DNA of 64,000 nucleotides from contig CM051516.1 in NCBI GenBank assembly GCA_028015205.1, forward strand, positions 49,914,230-49,978,229. The letters are read 5' to 3'. Position 1 is the first letter of the stretch; every line of letters begins with the position of its first letter. The translations under genes and the position numbers were made by a program. The stretch is from Mytilisepta virgata (taxonomy: Eukaryota; Mollusca; Bivalvia; Mytilida; Mytilidae). Below, piece by piece: positions 12,601-22,591 of the stretch. The notes beneath the pieces were generated by a model, which saw only the letters and a program-made list of their open reading frames with translations, was not told the DNA's origin and ran no database searches.

Positions 12601-13095
12601 CAGTATACCAACGACGACTCACTCAATCTTCACATCAGACGAGCTTCAGCTTTACCACTTGTACCCATTAACCAAGTCGATGATGTATGGTTCCACGCAA
12701 TTGAAGACTTCGAGACAGATGATGCAAAAATAACACAATTCAACGACTACATTACTAGCCAATGGATAGAGATGGAAACATCAAGATGGAACCACTACTC
12801 AACTGTTGGACCAAGAACTACAAACGATTTAGAAGGATGGCACCACAAACTTAATAACCAACTTCACAAAGCTCACCCGAACCTATATATCATCATAGAG
12901 AAGCTTCAGAACACCCAAGCAGCAAATGAGATCAGACTTATCCAGTACGCAGCTGGTGGTACTAGAAAGACAAGGAAACTCAAATACAGACTACTCGACT
13001 CCAGACTTCAGCAACAGAAACAACGCTTCACTCAGGGAGAAATCGACATCTACCAATATACAGACGCTGTCTCATACCTACTTAAACTTCAGTGA
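12541..13095 (+). pseudogene. MULE transposase C-terminal fragment
   Basis: From about 12590 to the stop at 13095 this frame encodes the C-terminal module of a MULE-type transposase. Landmarks are LGLAxxY near the junction, IRRASALPLVP, a W/F-rich helix stretch, and the signature GPRTTNDLEGWHHKLN (codons near 12810-12855). A basic, glutamine-rich tail follows. The first 16 or so codons overlap the FLYWCH frame and are probably not genuine. The DDE catalytic domain that should lie between the zinc finger and this module is absent, so no active enzyme can be made. A related fragment lies at 19450-19790. Confidence 0.75.
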
Positions 13096-13605
13096 ACTAA
13101 TGACTTTCATGTGATATAGTGCTTTGTTTTATACATGTAAATTGTATGCTATAACATTTTTTAAATGTAAACATATTTCACAGTGCTATTGACATATTTA
13201 GTGCTTTTCATTGAACTATGAAATAATTATTGTTTTGCATTCCTATGTCTGTTAATAGAATAATGTCTGATATTATTAGATTTGAATAAAATATCGTAAC
13301 AAAAACTTTAAGTCTTATTGCAAAAGCCTGTGTCATCACTTTAGAATCCATCAATCAAAGAAGAACAAACAACATGATCAAAAATATTCAACTTTACAAA
13401 TATAAAAAAGAAAAATAGGATAAAGATATACATCTTAAAGAGGACTTTATTTCTGTGATCATTTTGACCCAACACATGACCCAAGCTCTAATTAGTGATT
13501 GTTGTTTTAACATTTTACACCATTCCCACTTATCCAACTTTATTTTTTTTACCTATACTATTAATTTTTTAAAAAGTTGGATAAGTGGGAATAAACCCAA
13601 ACGAC

Positions 13606-15040
13606 TCTCCAAGTTATTTTAAAGTTTCATGTACATGAAAATATTTTAATGGTTTTTTTCATGGTTCATTTGATTTTTGGGTTATTTTTTAAGGCAAACA
13701 TTCTTGTAGAAGAAATGTAAAAAACTGGCAAATGTGATAAATTAATTTACATTTACTAATTAACATGCATTGAATCTAGAATTAAAATTTTCAACTTTAT
13801 AGGTATAAATATATTATATTTTCTAACTCAAAACTATATTTATATTTTTCATGAAAGACACTTATATAATTATAAAAGGAAAGTGAAATTTATAATTATA
13901 TACACACAGGAATAAAACTTTTAAAGCATGAATTTAAAAAAATATGATAAAAATTTTTAATCAAATTACAAATATTCAAGAAATACTATAAATATACCAT
14001 GATACGAATTTTGATTCACAAAATGTGGATTTACAATATGCAAGTCAAAACAATAACCAAAAGCATTGAAGACCAAATGCCAAAATGACCAAAACACTCG
14101 TAAAACATTATCACTTTTTATTTCAAAATTTCATAACTGCATATTTGTTATGAAAAATGTCATAGAAAGTACATTTTTATACAAAGTATACACTATAACA
14201 ACATGAACAACCTAGTAAAAACAAGTTAAATCACAGTACAAACATGAAACCAATCAATTTGATAAACGTGAATTAGATTTTTCAAATGTTAAGGGATCCA
14301 TGAAATTTACAACTTGAATTACACATAATGATAACCATTTCACTTCAATTTTATTATTAGACATAATTGCTATTACTGTATTAATATATATTTTTCTAAT
14401 TCATTTTTTTTAATAAAAATTCTGTTAAAAACTTTTCATGGTACATTCTGAGATTACTATAGTAGTCTCAGGTACATTGTATTTGTCTCAAAATTAATAT
14501 AAAGTTTTCGCACATGAAGTTACCATAAAGTTGTGCTCACAGTCACTTAAGGTTGACACTTCCAAGTGCCTTTTGGATCTCATGCATTCACTGCAATAAA
14601 AGTTCAGAAACTGCAGTTCTCCAAATAATGCAAGGCGGGCTAAACTAGTGCAAAAAATGTTTTCTATATAAAGTTAGTATTTAAGTAATAAGGAATTTGA
14701 TCTTATGACTCAAAATAACATGGTTCTTCTTTCCAAGTCATTGAAAAGATTTGCAAGGTGTCATCGATATCCTGGTTTGCCAAATTTTAATTACAGGTAT
14801 AAATAAACGAATTAGCATGGGACGAATCAGATTTGGAATGAACTGACTTGTATTCAAATAATTTCTAAATGACATCCTTAGTATTGTGTTATTAAAATTA
14901 AGCATATAGTTTGTGAAAGATTTATTGTTAAAATGTACATATTTACAGGTAAAATACAGAAATATAACTATACATTTCAGAAACAAACTTTAATAGTCAA
15001 AACAACATACCAGTAACCTGAATGCAAGACAATTTTTTCC
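13606..15040. other. AT-rich non-coding sequence
   Basis: No gene is seen. Near 14817-14845 there is one 'GGGACGAATCAGATTTGGAA' motif that belongs with the inverted array described at 15044 and 19229. Confidence 0.4.
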
Positions 15041-15043
15041 AAA

Positions 15044-15190
15044 TCCAATTTGTCCCATGCCAATTCGTCCCAGATTTGCTCAATTTGTTTTAAGTCAGTG
15101 GTCAATTCGTCCCAATTGATAAATATGTCAATTTACTGAAGTAAAATGTATATCTGGAAAGTTCGTCCCTCGTCAGTTCATCCCAACTAC
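15044..15190 (+). repeat. Left part of an inverted array of AATTCGTCCCA motifs
   Basis: Motifs of the form AATTCGTCCCA or TTTGTCCCA recur four to five times in one orientation, alternating with AGATTTGxTC-type spacers. The same motifs in the opposite orientation are at 19229-19325 and once at 14817. Subterminal tandem motifs inverted at two ends are typical of foldback or MULE-type elements. Confidence 0.6.
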
Positions 15191-15214
15191 TACTTCTGTG
15201 CATTTTTCGCCTAA

Positions 15215-15535
15215 ATATTGACTTGTACAGTTAAAATATAGAATCCTGAACCCAAATATATGTGGTTGCTATGGAAATTGTCAATGGCATATATATGACT
15301 CTTGACCTTCCATTTTGACTTGAACAGGAAAACTGTAGGGTCCTGAACCAAATATATCTGTTTGCTAGGGACTTTTCATCAGTTGCTATTGACTTTTTCA
15401 ATGACCTTGACCCTTAACCCTCCATATTGACTTGTACAGCTAAATAACAGGGTCCTGAATCTAAATATATATGGTTGCTATGGACTTTTTTCAATGACCT
15501 TGACCCTTGACCCTCAATTTTACTTGAACAGCAAC
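15215..15535 (+). repeat. Tandem repeat, about 3 copies, roughly 95-120-bp spacing
   Basis: The block 'TTGACTTGTACAGCTAAA' / 'GGGTCCTGAAxxxAAATATAT' / 'GGTTGCTATGGACTTTT' / 'TGACCTTGACCCTTGACCC' recurs near 15220, 15315 and 15430, with a partial copy near 15510. It has no coding potential. The stacked TGACCT/TGACCC half-sites resemble those in other satellites of this window. Confidence 0.65.
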
Positions 15536-15644
15536 CATTTAATTTATTTCAAGTTATGCTCCTAACATCTGTTGCAATGTGTCAGACCATTATTTTTACT
15601 GATAATTACTGTTTACATGTAAAATTATCTTTCATGGCAAAAAC

Positions 15645-15939
15645 TCCTATATGGGGTCAATTGACGATTTTGGTCATGTCGACTTATTTTTAGATCTTAC
15701 TTTGTTGAACATTTTTGTTTTTTACAGTTTGTCTTTATCTTTAATAATATTCAAGTTAATAACCTAAAACTGCAAAATTTCCTTAAAATTAACAATTCAG
15801 GGGCAATAACCCAAAAATGGGTAGTCCGATTCATCTGAAAATTTCATGACAGGTAGATCTTGACCTCATAAACATTTTTACTTCTTGTCAGTTTTGCTCT
15901 AACTGCTTTAGCATGTTTAGTTTTTGAGATATAAGCCAA
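15645..15939 (+). repeat. Dispersed repeat unit, copy 1, interrupted by an insertion
   Basis: This stretch ('GGTCAATTGACGATTTTGGTC' region through 'GAGATATAAGCCAA') aligns with 18540-18795. The second copy continues directly into 'AAACTGCAG...CCATGTTCTATTTTTAG', while copy 1 is broken after AGCCAA and resumes at about 18338. It is therefore the pre-insertion target of the 15940-18337 element. Confidence 0.75.
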
Positions 15940-17769
15940 TAAAATGCTCCGCTGGGCACAGCTAGATACGACCGCAGATGTCGAACCCTGAATAGTTGGG
16001 GCAATTATGAACACAACATTCAAGCTTGATACAATACTGAATTTGGATTGTGAATAAATATTTGACACAGCATAGGTTTCTGACACAGACTGAATGTTGT
16101 CTAAGAACTTAAAAATTTTTAATTTACCTATTCAAACCATATCAGTATTATTTGTTTTTATATATAAATCAGAAATAACCAATTTAAAATTTAAAATTGG
16201 GCACACATATCAATTTCTTGCTATTGCGCAATACTGTGCAATTGAAGATTTCTTGCTATTGCACAATACTGTGCAATTGAAAATTAATTGAAATATTTGA
16301 CACATAATAGGTTCCTGACACACTTAGAATTGGTCATATGATTTCAATTTATATTCAATTTTTTGCTTCTTGTGCAAAACAATATGCTGTGGAGAATTGC
16401 CCCCTCCCAAAAAAAAATAATTTACCCCTTTTTTAGCTTTTGTGCAATACACTATGAAGTTGCACATTGACCCCCCCCCCCCCCCCTCCCAAAAAAAAAA
16501 CCCCAAAAAATATAAAATTTATTGTAACCCCCCCCCCCCCTTTTTTTGCTAAAAAAAATTGAAATTTTCGTTTTAATTTATGAAATATGAAATGAGAAAA
16601 AAATTGCCCCCCTTCCCAATTTCTCATTTACCCCCCCTAAATTTGGTTTTCAAATCCCCCCCCCACCATTTCTTTATACTTTGCAACCATAACAGCCCAT
16701 TTAAATACACCATAAACATATTAAAATAGAAAATGACATCATAGTCATGGATGGCAAATTTTAAATATACATAATTTAAAAGCAGTTTAGATGAGATAAA
16801 CAAAAAGCTTCATCAGCACATTTTATATTGGCAAATTTCCAATGAAGTTCATTAAACTAAAGTTATTGGCAAATTTCCAATGGAATTTGTTAATAATAAA
16901 GTTTTGATAACAGGGCACACATCAATTTCTTGCTATTGCGCAATACTGTGCAATTGAAGATTTCTTGCTATTGCACAATACTGTGCAATTGAAAATTTCT
17001 TGAAATGTTTGACACATAATAGGTTTCTGACACAGAATAACTGAAATCAAAGAACTTAGAATTGGTCATATGATTTGAATTTATATTCAATTTTTTGCTT
17101 CTTGTGCAATACAATATGCTGTGGAGAATTGCCCCCCCCCCCCCAAAAAAAAATAATTTACCCCTTTTTTAGCTTTTGTGCAATACACTATGAAGTTGCA
17201 CATTGACCCCCCCTCCCAAAAAAAACCCCAAAAACAATAAAATTTATTGTAACTCCCCCCCCCCCCTTTTTTGCAAAAAAAAATTTGAAATTTTCTTTTT
17301 AATTTAAATTTTCTTTTTAATTTATGAAATATGAAATGAGAAAAAAATTGCCCCTCCCCAATTTCTCATTTACCCCCCTAAATTTTGTTTTCAAATCCCC
17401 CCCCATTTCTTTATACTTTGCAACCATAACAGCCCATTTAAATACACCATAAACGTATTAAAATAAAAAATGACATCATAGTCATGGATCAAACAAAGTT
17501 TAATTTTGGACCCTGATTTGGACCAACTTGAAAACTGGGCCCATAATAAAAAAACTAAGTACATGTTTAGATTCAGCATATCAAAGAGCCCAAAGAATTC
17601 AATTTTTGTTAAAATCAAACTAAGTTTATTTTTGGACCCTTTGGACCTTAATGTAGACCAATTTGAAAACGGGACCAAAATTAAGAATCTAAATAGAAGG
17701 TTAGATTCGGCATATCAAAGCGCCCCAATAGTTCAATTTTCGATGCAATCAAACAAAGTTTAATTTTGG

Positions 17770-18235
17770 ACCCTTTTGGCCCCTAATTCCTAAACTGTTG
17801 GGACCAAAACTCCTAAAATCAATCGCAACCTTCCTTTTGTGGTCATAAACCTTGTGTTTAAATTTCATAGATTTCTATTTACTTATACTAAAGTTATTGT
17901 CCAAAAACCAAGAAAAATGCTTATTTGGGCCCTTTTTTAGCCCCTAATTCCTAAACTGTTGGGACCAAAACTCCCAAAAACAATCCCAACCTTCATTTTG
18001 TGGTCATAAACCTTGTGTTAAAATTTCATATATTTCTATTTACTTATACTAAAGTTATTGCACGAAAACCAAGAAAAATGCTTATTGGGCCCTTTTTTGG
18101 AACCTAATTCTTAAACTGTTGGGACCAAAACTCCCAAAATCAATCCCAACCTTCCTTTTGTGGTCATAAACCTTGTGTTTAAATTTCATAGATTTCTATT
18201 AACTTATACTAAAGTTATAGTGCGAAAACCAAATG
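17770..18235 (+). repeat. Three tandem copies of a ~168-bp unit inside the element
   Basis: 'CCTAATTCCTAAACTGTTGG' appears near 17783, 17944 and (variant) 18106. Each copy is followed by 'CCAACCTTCCTTTTGTGGTC' and 'TTTCATAGATTTCTATTTAC'. The same three-copy array is found inverted at 60060-60500. Confidence 0.8.
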
Positions 18236-18335
18236 TCTTCGGACGACGGACGACGACGATGGACGACGACGACGGACGACGACGACACCAACGTCATACC
18301 AATATACGACCGCAAAAATTTTGCGGTCGTATAAA
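18236..18335 (+). repeat. (GACGAC)n microsatellite followed by the terminal palindrome of the element
   Basis: Purine-rich CGACGG/GACGAC repeats cover 18240-18285. A perfect inverted repeat, ATACGACCGC...GCGGTCGTAT, follows at 18304-18332. The local open frame of mostly Arg/Asp/Thr is a product of the microsatellite and is not a gene. Confidence 0.85.
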
Positions 18336-18337
18336 AA

Positions 18338-18895
18338 GTGCATTTTTCACCATGTTCTATTTTTAGCCATGGCAGACATGTTTCTCGATGGACAAAAAAT
18401 AAAACATAAACTTTCTACTAGATACCCTAAGGATCTTTCAGCCTAAGTTGTTTGGTTGAAATTTATTAAGTAGTTTCAGAGGAAAAGATTTTTGAAAGTT
18501 TACAAAGATGATGATACAAATGTGAAAAAACTACTATAAGGGTCAATTGAAAATTTTGGTCAATGTTGACTTATTTGTAGATCTTACTTTGTTCAACTTT
18601 TTTTCTGTTTACAGTTTATCTTTACCTATAATAATATTCAAGATAATAACCTTAAACTGCAAAAAATTCCTTAAAATTAACATTTCAGGGGCAATAGCCC
18701 AACAAAGGGTTGACTGATACATCTGAAAATTTCATGGCAGGTAGATCTTGACCTGATGAACATTAAATGCCTTAGTTTTAGAGATATAAGCCAAAAACTG
18801 CAGTTCCCCCCCCCCATGTTCTATTTTTAGAATGGCAGCCATGTTTCTAGACGGACAATAAAATAAAACACAAACTTTCTAGATACCCTAAGGAT
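18338..18895 (+). repeat. Rest of interrupted copy 1 and uninterrupted copy 2 of the dispersed repeat
   Basis: 18338-18535 completes copy 1 ('CCATGTTCTATTTTTAGCC', 'GATACCCTAAGGATC'). 18540-18895 is copy 2, with the same order of blocks and no insertion. Copy 2 gives the empty-site reference for the 15940-18337 element. Confidence 0.75.
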
Positions 18896-18896
18896 C

Positions 18897-19003
18897 ATTA
18901 GACCAAGTATGGCTGTAACTGGGACTCCGGACGATGGATGGACGGATGCCAGACGCCAAGTGATGGCAAGAGCTCACATGTCATTTTAGGCAGGTGAGCT
19001 AAA
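18897..19003 (-). repeat. End of an AGCTCACC-type dispersed repeat
   Basis: Read on the minus strand this begins TTTTAGCTCACCTGCC and continues through 'TGCCATCACTTGGCGTCTGG' to GATGGACGG-type repeats. I recall this motif order as a frequent bivalve repeat end. A plus-orientation fragment is near 51673-51720. Confidence 0.5.
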
Positions 19004-19228
19004 AGCAAATTCCACTTGATGAATGAATGAATTTTGATGAACACATATGTGCACATCATTATTAAATTAAAAAAATAATTTGAATAAACAACGGTTTTAT
19101 TGAAAACACAGAAGAAAAATTCCAACAAATTGTCTTGAAACAAAAAAATATAAAAAAATAAATGACACATTGTAGGTGATATTAGACAAACATTTTATTA
19201 ATATATAACATTCCACAATAATATATAG

Positions 19229-19325
19229 TTGGGACGAATCATCCTGGAACAAATTTGAGTTGGAACGAATTGAATACTAATGTTGGTATGAATCTGATTT
19301 GGAACGAATCGTCGAGATACCAATT
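19229..19325 (-). repeat. Right part of the inverted AATTCGTCCCA array
   Basis: Motifs GGGACGAATC, GGAACGAATTG and GGAACGAATCG alternate with AGATTTG/AAATTTG spacers, the reverse complement of the arrangement at 15044-15190. Together the two arrays bracket 4.3 kb. Confidence 0.6.
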
Positions 19326-19449
19326 ATTTTAATTTTTGCACTTTCTTGATTGTTTAACTTTGTAATTATATTTTTTTTTCAAATTATAGTATTCTACATC
19401 CAAGCTAGGATTTTTATGTTTCAACCACCAAATCTGTGCTTTTGAAGCA

Positions 19450-19790
19450 GACCTTGCCAGCTTATCCAAGCTGTTAATTGTGTCTAACTTGAAGATGTTG
19501 AAAAAGTTGACGTACCAGACACAACATCGTGCACCGACCACTTTTTATGGAACCATTACCACCTGGAAGGATGGCAAACAAGATCAAGAAAGTTCAGCAT
19601 GCCCACCCAAACATCTACCACATCATAGAGGTATTACAGAAGACCCAAGCAGTTACAGAATGCACCATCATACAGTATGCAGCAGGAGGAGCTCGCCCAG
19701 CAAAGAGATGCAGATACAGAGTGATAGACACCAGACTTCAACTACTCAGCAAGGACTCATCAACGTGGTAGACTAAGCCAACGCAGCATC
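19450..19790 (+). pseudogene. Second, frameshifted MULE transposase C-terminal relic
   Basis: The frame from about 19585 encodes a stretch that parallels the 12541-13095 fragment: HAHPNIYHIIEVLQKTQAVT, IIQYAAGGARPAKRCRYRVI and DTRLQLL. These line up with HPNLYIIIEKLQNTQAANE, IQYAAGGTRKTRKLKYRLL and DSRLQ in the first copy. The WHHKLN region just upstream is recognisable at DNA level ('CCTGGAAGGATGGC') but shifted between frames. It is a dead copy of the same transposase family. No TIRs were found for it. Confidence 0.65.
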
Positions 19791-19799
19791 CCATCTCCT

Positions 19800-20335
19800 C
19801 CACTTGGACTAAAAGACAGTGATTTATAATTGACATTGTAAATATTGTGTTTCTGTAATTTGAATTTAATATATTTTGCAATAAAATGTGCATACTTTGT
19901 AAAGTCATTGTTTTATGTGACGCGTAGTGAGTCCTTCATATATTTTTTTTTTAACATTATGTGTCTTCAGTTGTGTTTAAATAAGATAAAAATACATTAT
20001 ATGTGCTTTGATTGTCTGATATATTAGTAAAGTTTAAAGATAACTTTCAATTTTATTATATTTATTGTTCAAATTAATTGTAATTGACTTCAGTGAAGTA
20101 ATATTAAAGTATAAAAAGATATACTATTTATCCTTTTTTTTACATATTTATATATTAAAAAGAAACTATACAGTGAAAAAAAAATCTTCTGTTTACACAG
20201 AAACATACATATATATGACACCTATATATTTATATAACAGACTATATAATAATATGGTCAGTCAACCCTGTGTCTTTTTTGTTTATTTATCTGACTGATA
20301 ATTGGTGTAATTATTACAAGAAATCTACAATTACA
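19800..20335. other. AT-rich non-coding sequence
   Basis: No coding or RNA signal is visible. The short open frames at 19845-20027 and 20065-20298 are hydrophobic-looking only because of the AT-rich composition. Confidence 0.4.
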
Positions 20336-20339
20336 AAGT

Positions 20340-21235
20340 TCGCCTTGTTCCCCCACTAATTTTGGTATGTGGCAGTGTAGCTCCCTGAGATGCACCCTTA
20401 CAGCATGTAATATGATTGTAGGCTGCTTGAAATCAAGAGAACTGAACTCAGACTTAAACTTAATCTAAGTCAATGAAGCACGATAAGTCGGTCAGAGTGA
20501 CCTAATTTTGTTGGGAGCTGTGTTACGCCCAAAGTAGCACCCTGACACCAATTAATATGATTGTAGGTAGCTTCATATCAGAGAAATGCTCACAGACTTA
20601 ACTTAACCTAGGTAAATGAAGCAAAATAAGTAGGTCAGAGTGACCTAATTTTGGTGGGAGTCTGTGTTACTTCCTGATATGCACCCTGACACCAAGTAGT
20701 ATGATTGTAGGTCCCTTGGTATTGGAGAATTGAACTCAGACTTAACTTAACCTAAGTCAATGAAGCACAATAAGTAGGTCACAGTGACCTAATTTTGGTG
20801 GGAGGCTGTATTACCTCCTGAGATGCACCCTGAAACCAATAGTATGATTGTAGGTCCCTTGGTATCAGAGGACTGAACTTGGACGTAAAACTTAATCTAA
20901 GTCAATGAAGCAGGATAAGTAGGTCAGGTTGACCTAATTTTGATGGGAGGCTGTATTGCTCCCTGAGATGCACCCTGACACCAAATAATATGATTGTAGG
21001 TCCCTTAGTATCAGAGAGCTGAACACGGACATAAAACTTAAGTCAATGAAGCAGGAAAAGTAGGTCAAAGTGACCTAAATTTGGTGACAGTCTGTGTTGC
21101 TTCCTGAGATGCACCCTGACACCAAGTAATATGATTGTAGATCCCTTAGTATAAGAGAACTGAACTGAGATGTAAAACTTAACTTAAGTCAATGAAGCAC
21201 AATAAGTAGGTCCGAATGACATGGACGCGAAGACG
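20340..21235 (+). repeat. Tandem satellite, about 145-bp unit, six copies
   Basis: The anchor GCACCCT recurs at 20392, 20537, 20681, 20824, 20970 and 21111 (spacings 145, 144, 143, 146, 141). Each unit contains 'ATGATTGTAGGTCCCTTGGT', 'GAACTCAGACTTAACTTAA', 'TCAATGAAGCA', and an AGGTCAnnnTGACCTAATTTTGGTGGGAG block. The copies differ enough to show age but keep the palindromic block. Confidence 0.9.
20489..21076. promoter_or_regulatory. Five IR3 nuclear-receptor sites (estrogen-response-element type), one per satellite unit
   Basis: Sites of the form AGGTCAnnnTGACCT lie at 20632-20646 (spacer GAG), 20776-20790 (CAG), 20921-20935 (GGT) and 21062-21076 (AAG), all perfect. One with a single change in the outermost base lies at 20489-20503. 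The site at 20776 is AGGTCACAGTGACCT, the classical vitellogenin-type ERE core. The match is seen in the sequence; binding or activity is not known. Confidence 0.7.
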
Positions 21236-21369
21236 GGGGTTCTCCTTTAGTCCCCCTCAACTTCGTTGAGGCGAACTAAAAATGTGGGCAAACCAGGATT
21301 AAACTGATTTGCAACTGTTTAAATTTCTTTTTAAACTGTTTATATATTCAATAATTGTCAAATATCAAG

Positions 21370-21536
21370 ATTTTTTTTGTAAATCGGCCAGTCAGGAAAC
21401 AAGAATGTCTGCAGCAGCCATGTTCGTTATTCAACTGGAACAAAATGAGGGATAAAGGACCTCCCATAGACATTTCTATCAAGTTTGGCTCTATTTGGCC
21501 AAGCAGTTTAAGAGAAAATTTTTTTTTTAAATCAAC
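21370..21536 (+). repeat. Satellite unit (GGCAGCCATG family), left fragment
   Basis: Blocks 'AGGAAACAAGAATG', 'GCAGCCATGTT', 'AAGTTTGGCT' and 'GGCCAAGCAGTTTAAGAGAAAA', ending AATCAAC, match the tandem units at 22978-23430. The match ends exactly where the solo LTR begins, as expected if the LTR inserted into this repeat. Confidence 0.7.
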
Positions 21537-21993
21537 TGTGGTGGTAGACGGTTTGTCCCCCCTTTTTTATTTGTATAGTACAAGGGCTGTCCCTTTCTAA
21601 ATTGTCCCTTTTCTATACGTTGTACTACTTTCACCGGGTCACTTCCGCTTTGTCCCGGTCCCGGTTGGGTCTCTCTTGGGTATAAAAACGCTGGTCCCGG
21701 TGAGACCGGTACTCCCTCCCCGGCCATAGCAGACGACACTAGATTCCAATCCAGTTCATCATATTTATTACAATTGAATAAACATCTGATCATTTTCGGA
21801 CTTCATACTTATTTTAGTACACAGATATTTCTTGGTAAGACATCCATCTACCCATAAGGATATAATTGTATTAATTACTATATATATAAACCATAATAAA
21901 TCATCTTAATTTGCCGAATCACTTTATTTCATATAACATGTAACCATATCCGAGAACCAGGAAATTCACAGGGGAATTAAAACTCCCGTTACA
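21537..21993 (+). mobile_element. Probable solo LTR, 457 bp
   Basis: It begins TGTGGTGG and ends CCCGTTACA, giving the TG...CA (TGT...ACA) ends of an LTR. CAAC flanks both sides (21533-21536 and 21994-21997), a 4-bp candidate target duplication. A TATA box (TATAAAA, 21681-21687) in a GC-rich context and an AATAAA (21777-21782) about 90 bp further match promoter and poly(A) signals of a plus-strand LTR. No second LTR or gag/pol was seen nearby, so it would be a solo LTR. The right flank does not resume the satellite, which weakens the boundary call there. Confidence 0.6.
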
Positions 21994-22150
21994 CAACCAA
22001 TACATGCATGTGACAAATTCAGCATGGGTATGGGTGAAATTTTGCTCACTTAAGGGTGACATTGCGGTACATTTGTAGTTATGGGTGAGATTTTTGTTCA
22101 CATCAAAATATAAGCTTTCCCATTAAAATTTTCCTGTTGATAAATGTAAC

Positions 22151-22591
22151 TACAGTCGACTCTCATTATCTCAAACTCGCCTGAGTCTAATTTCGGATCA
22201 GTCAAATTTTTTATGTGATCCCAAATGTTTTACAGTTTAAGTATATGTATTTTGACTCCTGTTTAGTCGAATTTGCATGAGTCCAATTTTCTTCTATCTC
22301 GAACTAAATTTTGAGTCCTAAATTATAAAAACAACAAAATTTTATTTATTATATTATCATTATAAAATGCTACACATTAATTATATAAGTATATGAACAT
22401 TTGAGGTCTCGATAGTGTGTGTAAACTGTCGTTTTACACAGGTACCTACAAAGATTTTAGATTTATCAGAAGTAGTAAATTACTTCCCTTCGTAACTTCG
22501 AAAATTTTTCAGCTCCCATGTGGTCAAATTTTGTATATCTCAAATTGTTTTCATGGTCCAACGGACTTCGAGATAACGAGATTCGACTGTA
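22151..22591. mobile_element. TIR element (TACAGTCGA family), 441 bp
   Basis: The left end 'TACAGTCGACTCTCATTATC' and the inverted right end 'TACAGTCGAATCTCGTTATC' are nearly identical over about 23 bp. The outer TA fits Tc1/mariner-type insertion. No ORF is present. The element at 36216-37580 has the same ends. Confidence 0.75.

Larger units (their letters stand above)
11916..13597 (+). mobile_element. Mutator-like element (MULE), internally deleted, with TIRs and 8-bp target duplication
   Basis: The termini 'GGTGTCTTCCCATTTATCCA' and (inverted) 'GGTTTATTCCCACTTATCCA' match at 22 of the first 25 positions. The direct repeat CAAACGAC flanks the element at 11908-11915 and 13598-13605, a typical Mutator-size target duplication. 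The terminal block 'TTCCCATTTATCCAACTTTT' occurs twice at the left end (11922 and about 11953). At the right end it occurs in both orientations (about 13524 and 13572), making a terminal hairpin. The element encodes the start of a FLYWCH-type zinc finger and the C-terminal part of a MULE transposase, but not the catalytic core. It is therefore a non-autonomous derivative. Confidence 0.85.
15940..18337 (+). mobile_element. 2.4-kb non-autonomous element with ATACGACCGC ends, inserted in a dispersed repeat
   Basis: The boundaries come from comparison with the uninterrupted paralogue at 18540-18860. The 5' end is 'TGCTCCGCTGGGCACAGC' followed by AGATACGACCGCAG. The 3' end is a perfect 29-nt palindrome (18304-18332) with half-site ATACGACCGCAAAA. 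A/T-rich TAAAA flanks both sides and may be the target duplication. The interior holds several poly-C tracts, two copies of a block around GCAATACTGTGCAATTGA, an AB-type tandem block (17480-17770), three copies of a 168-bp unit (17770-18230) and a (GACGAC)n stretch. No protein is encoded. Parts of the same family fill 59455-64000. The superfamily is unknown to me. Confidence 0.7.

Noticed and set aside
16324..16627. Gly-rich open frames on the minus strand
   Set aside because: They translate poly-C/poly-G tracts of the element.
17391..17763. Open frames of 85-95 codons, also at 60587-61606 and 63577-63771
   Set aside because: They repeat with each AB unit in both orientations and look like repeat DNA read by chance; no codon bias or family match.
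18304..18332. Hairpin resembling a bacterial terminator
   Set aside because: The context is eukaryotic, the hairpin is the end of a dispersed element and occurs again at 59937.
18160..18366. Arg/Asp/Thr-rich open frame over the (GACGAC)n stretch
   Set aside because: A microsatellite product; the mirrored frames at 59769-60111 are the same artefact.
21527..21793. 88-codon minus-strand frame, Pro/Gly-rich
   Set aside because: It lies across the GC-rich promoter part of the solo LTR and is antisense to it.
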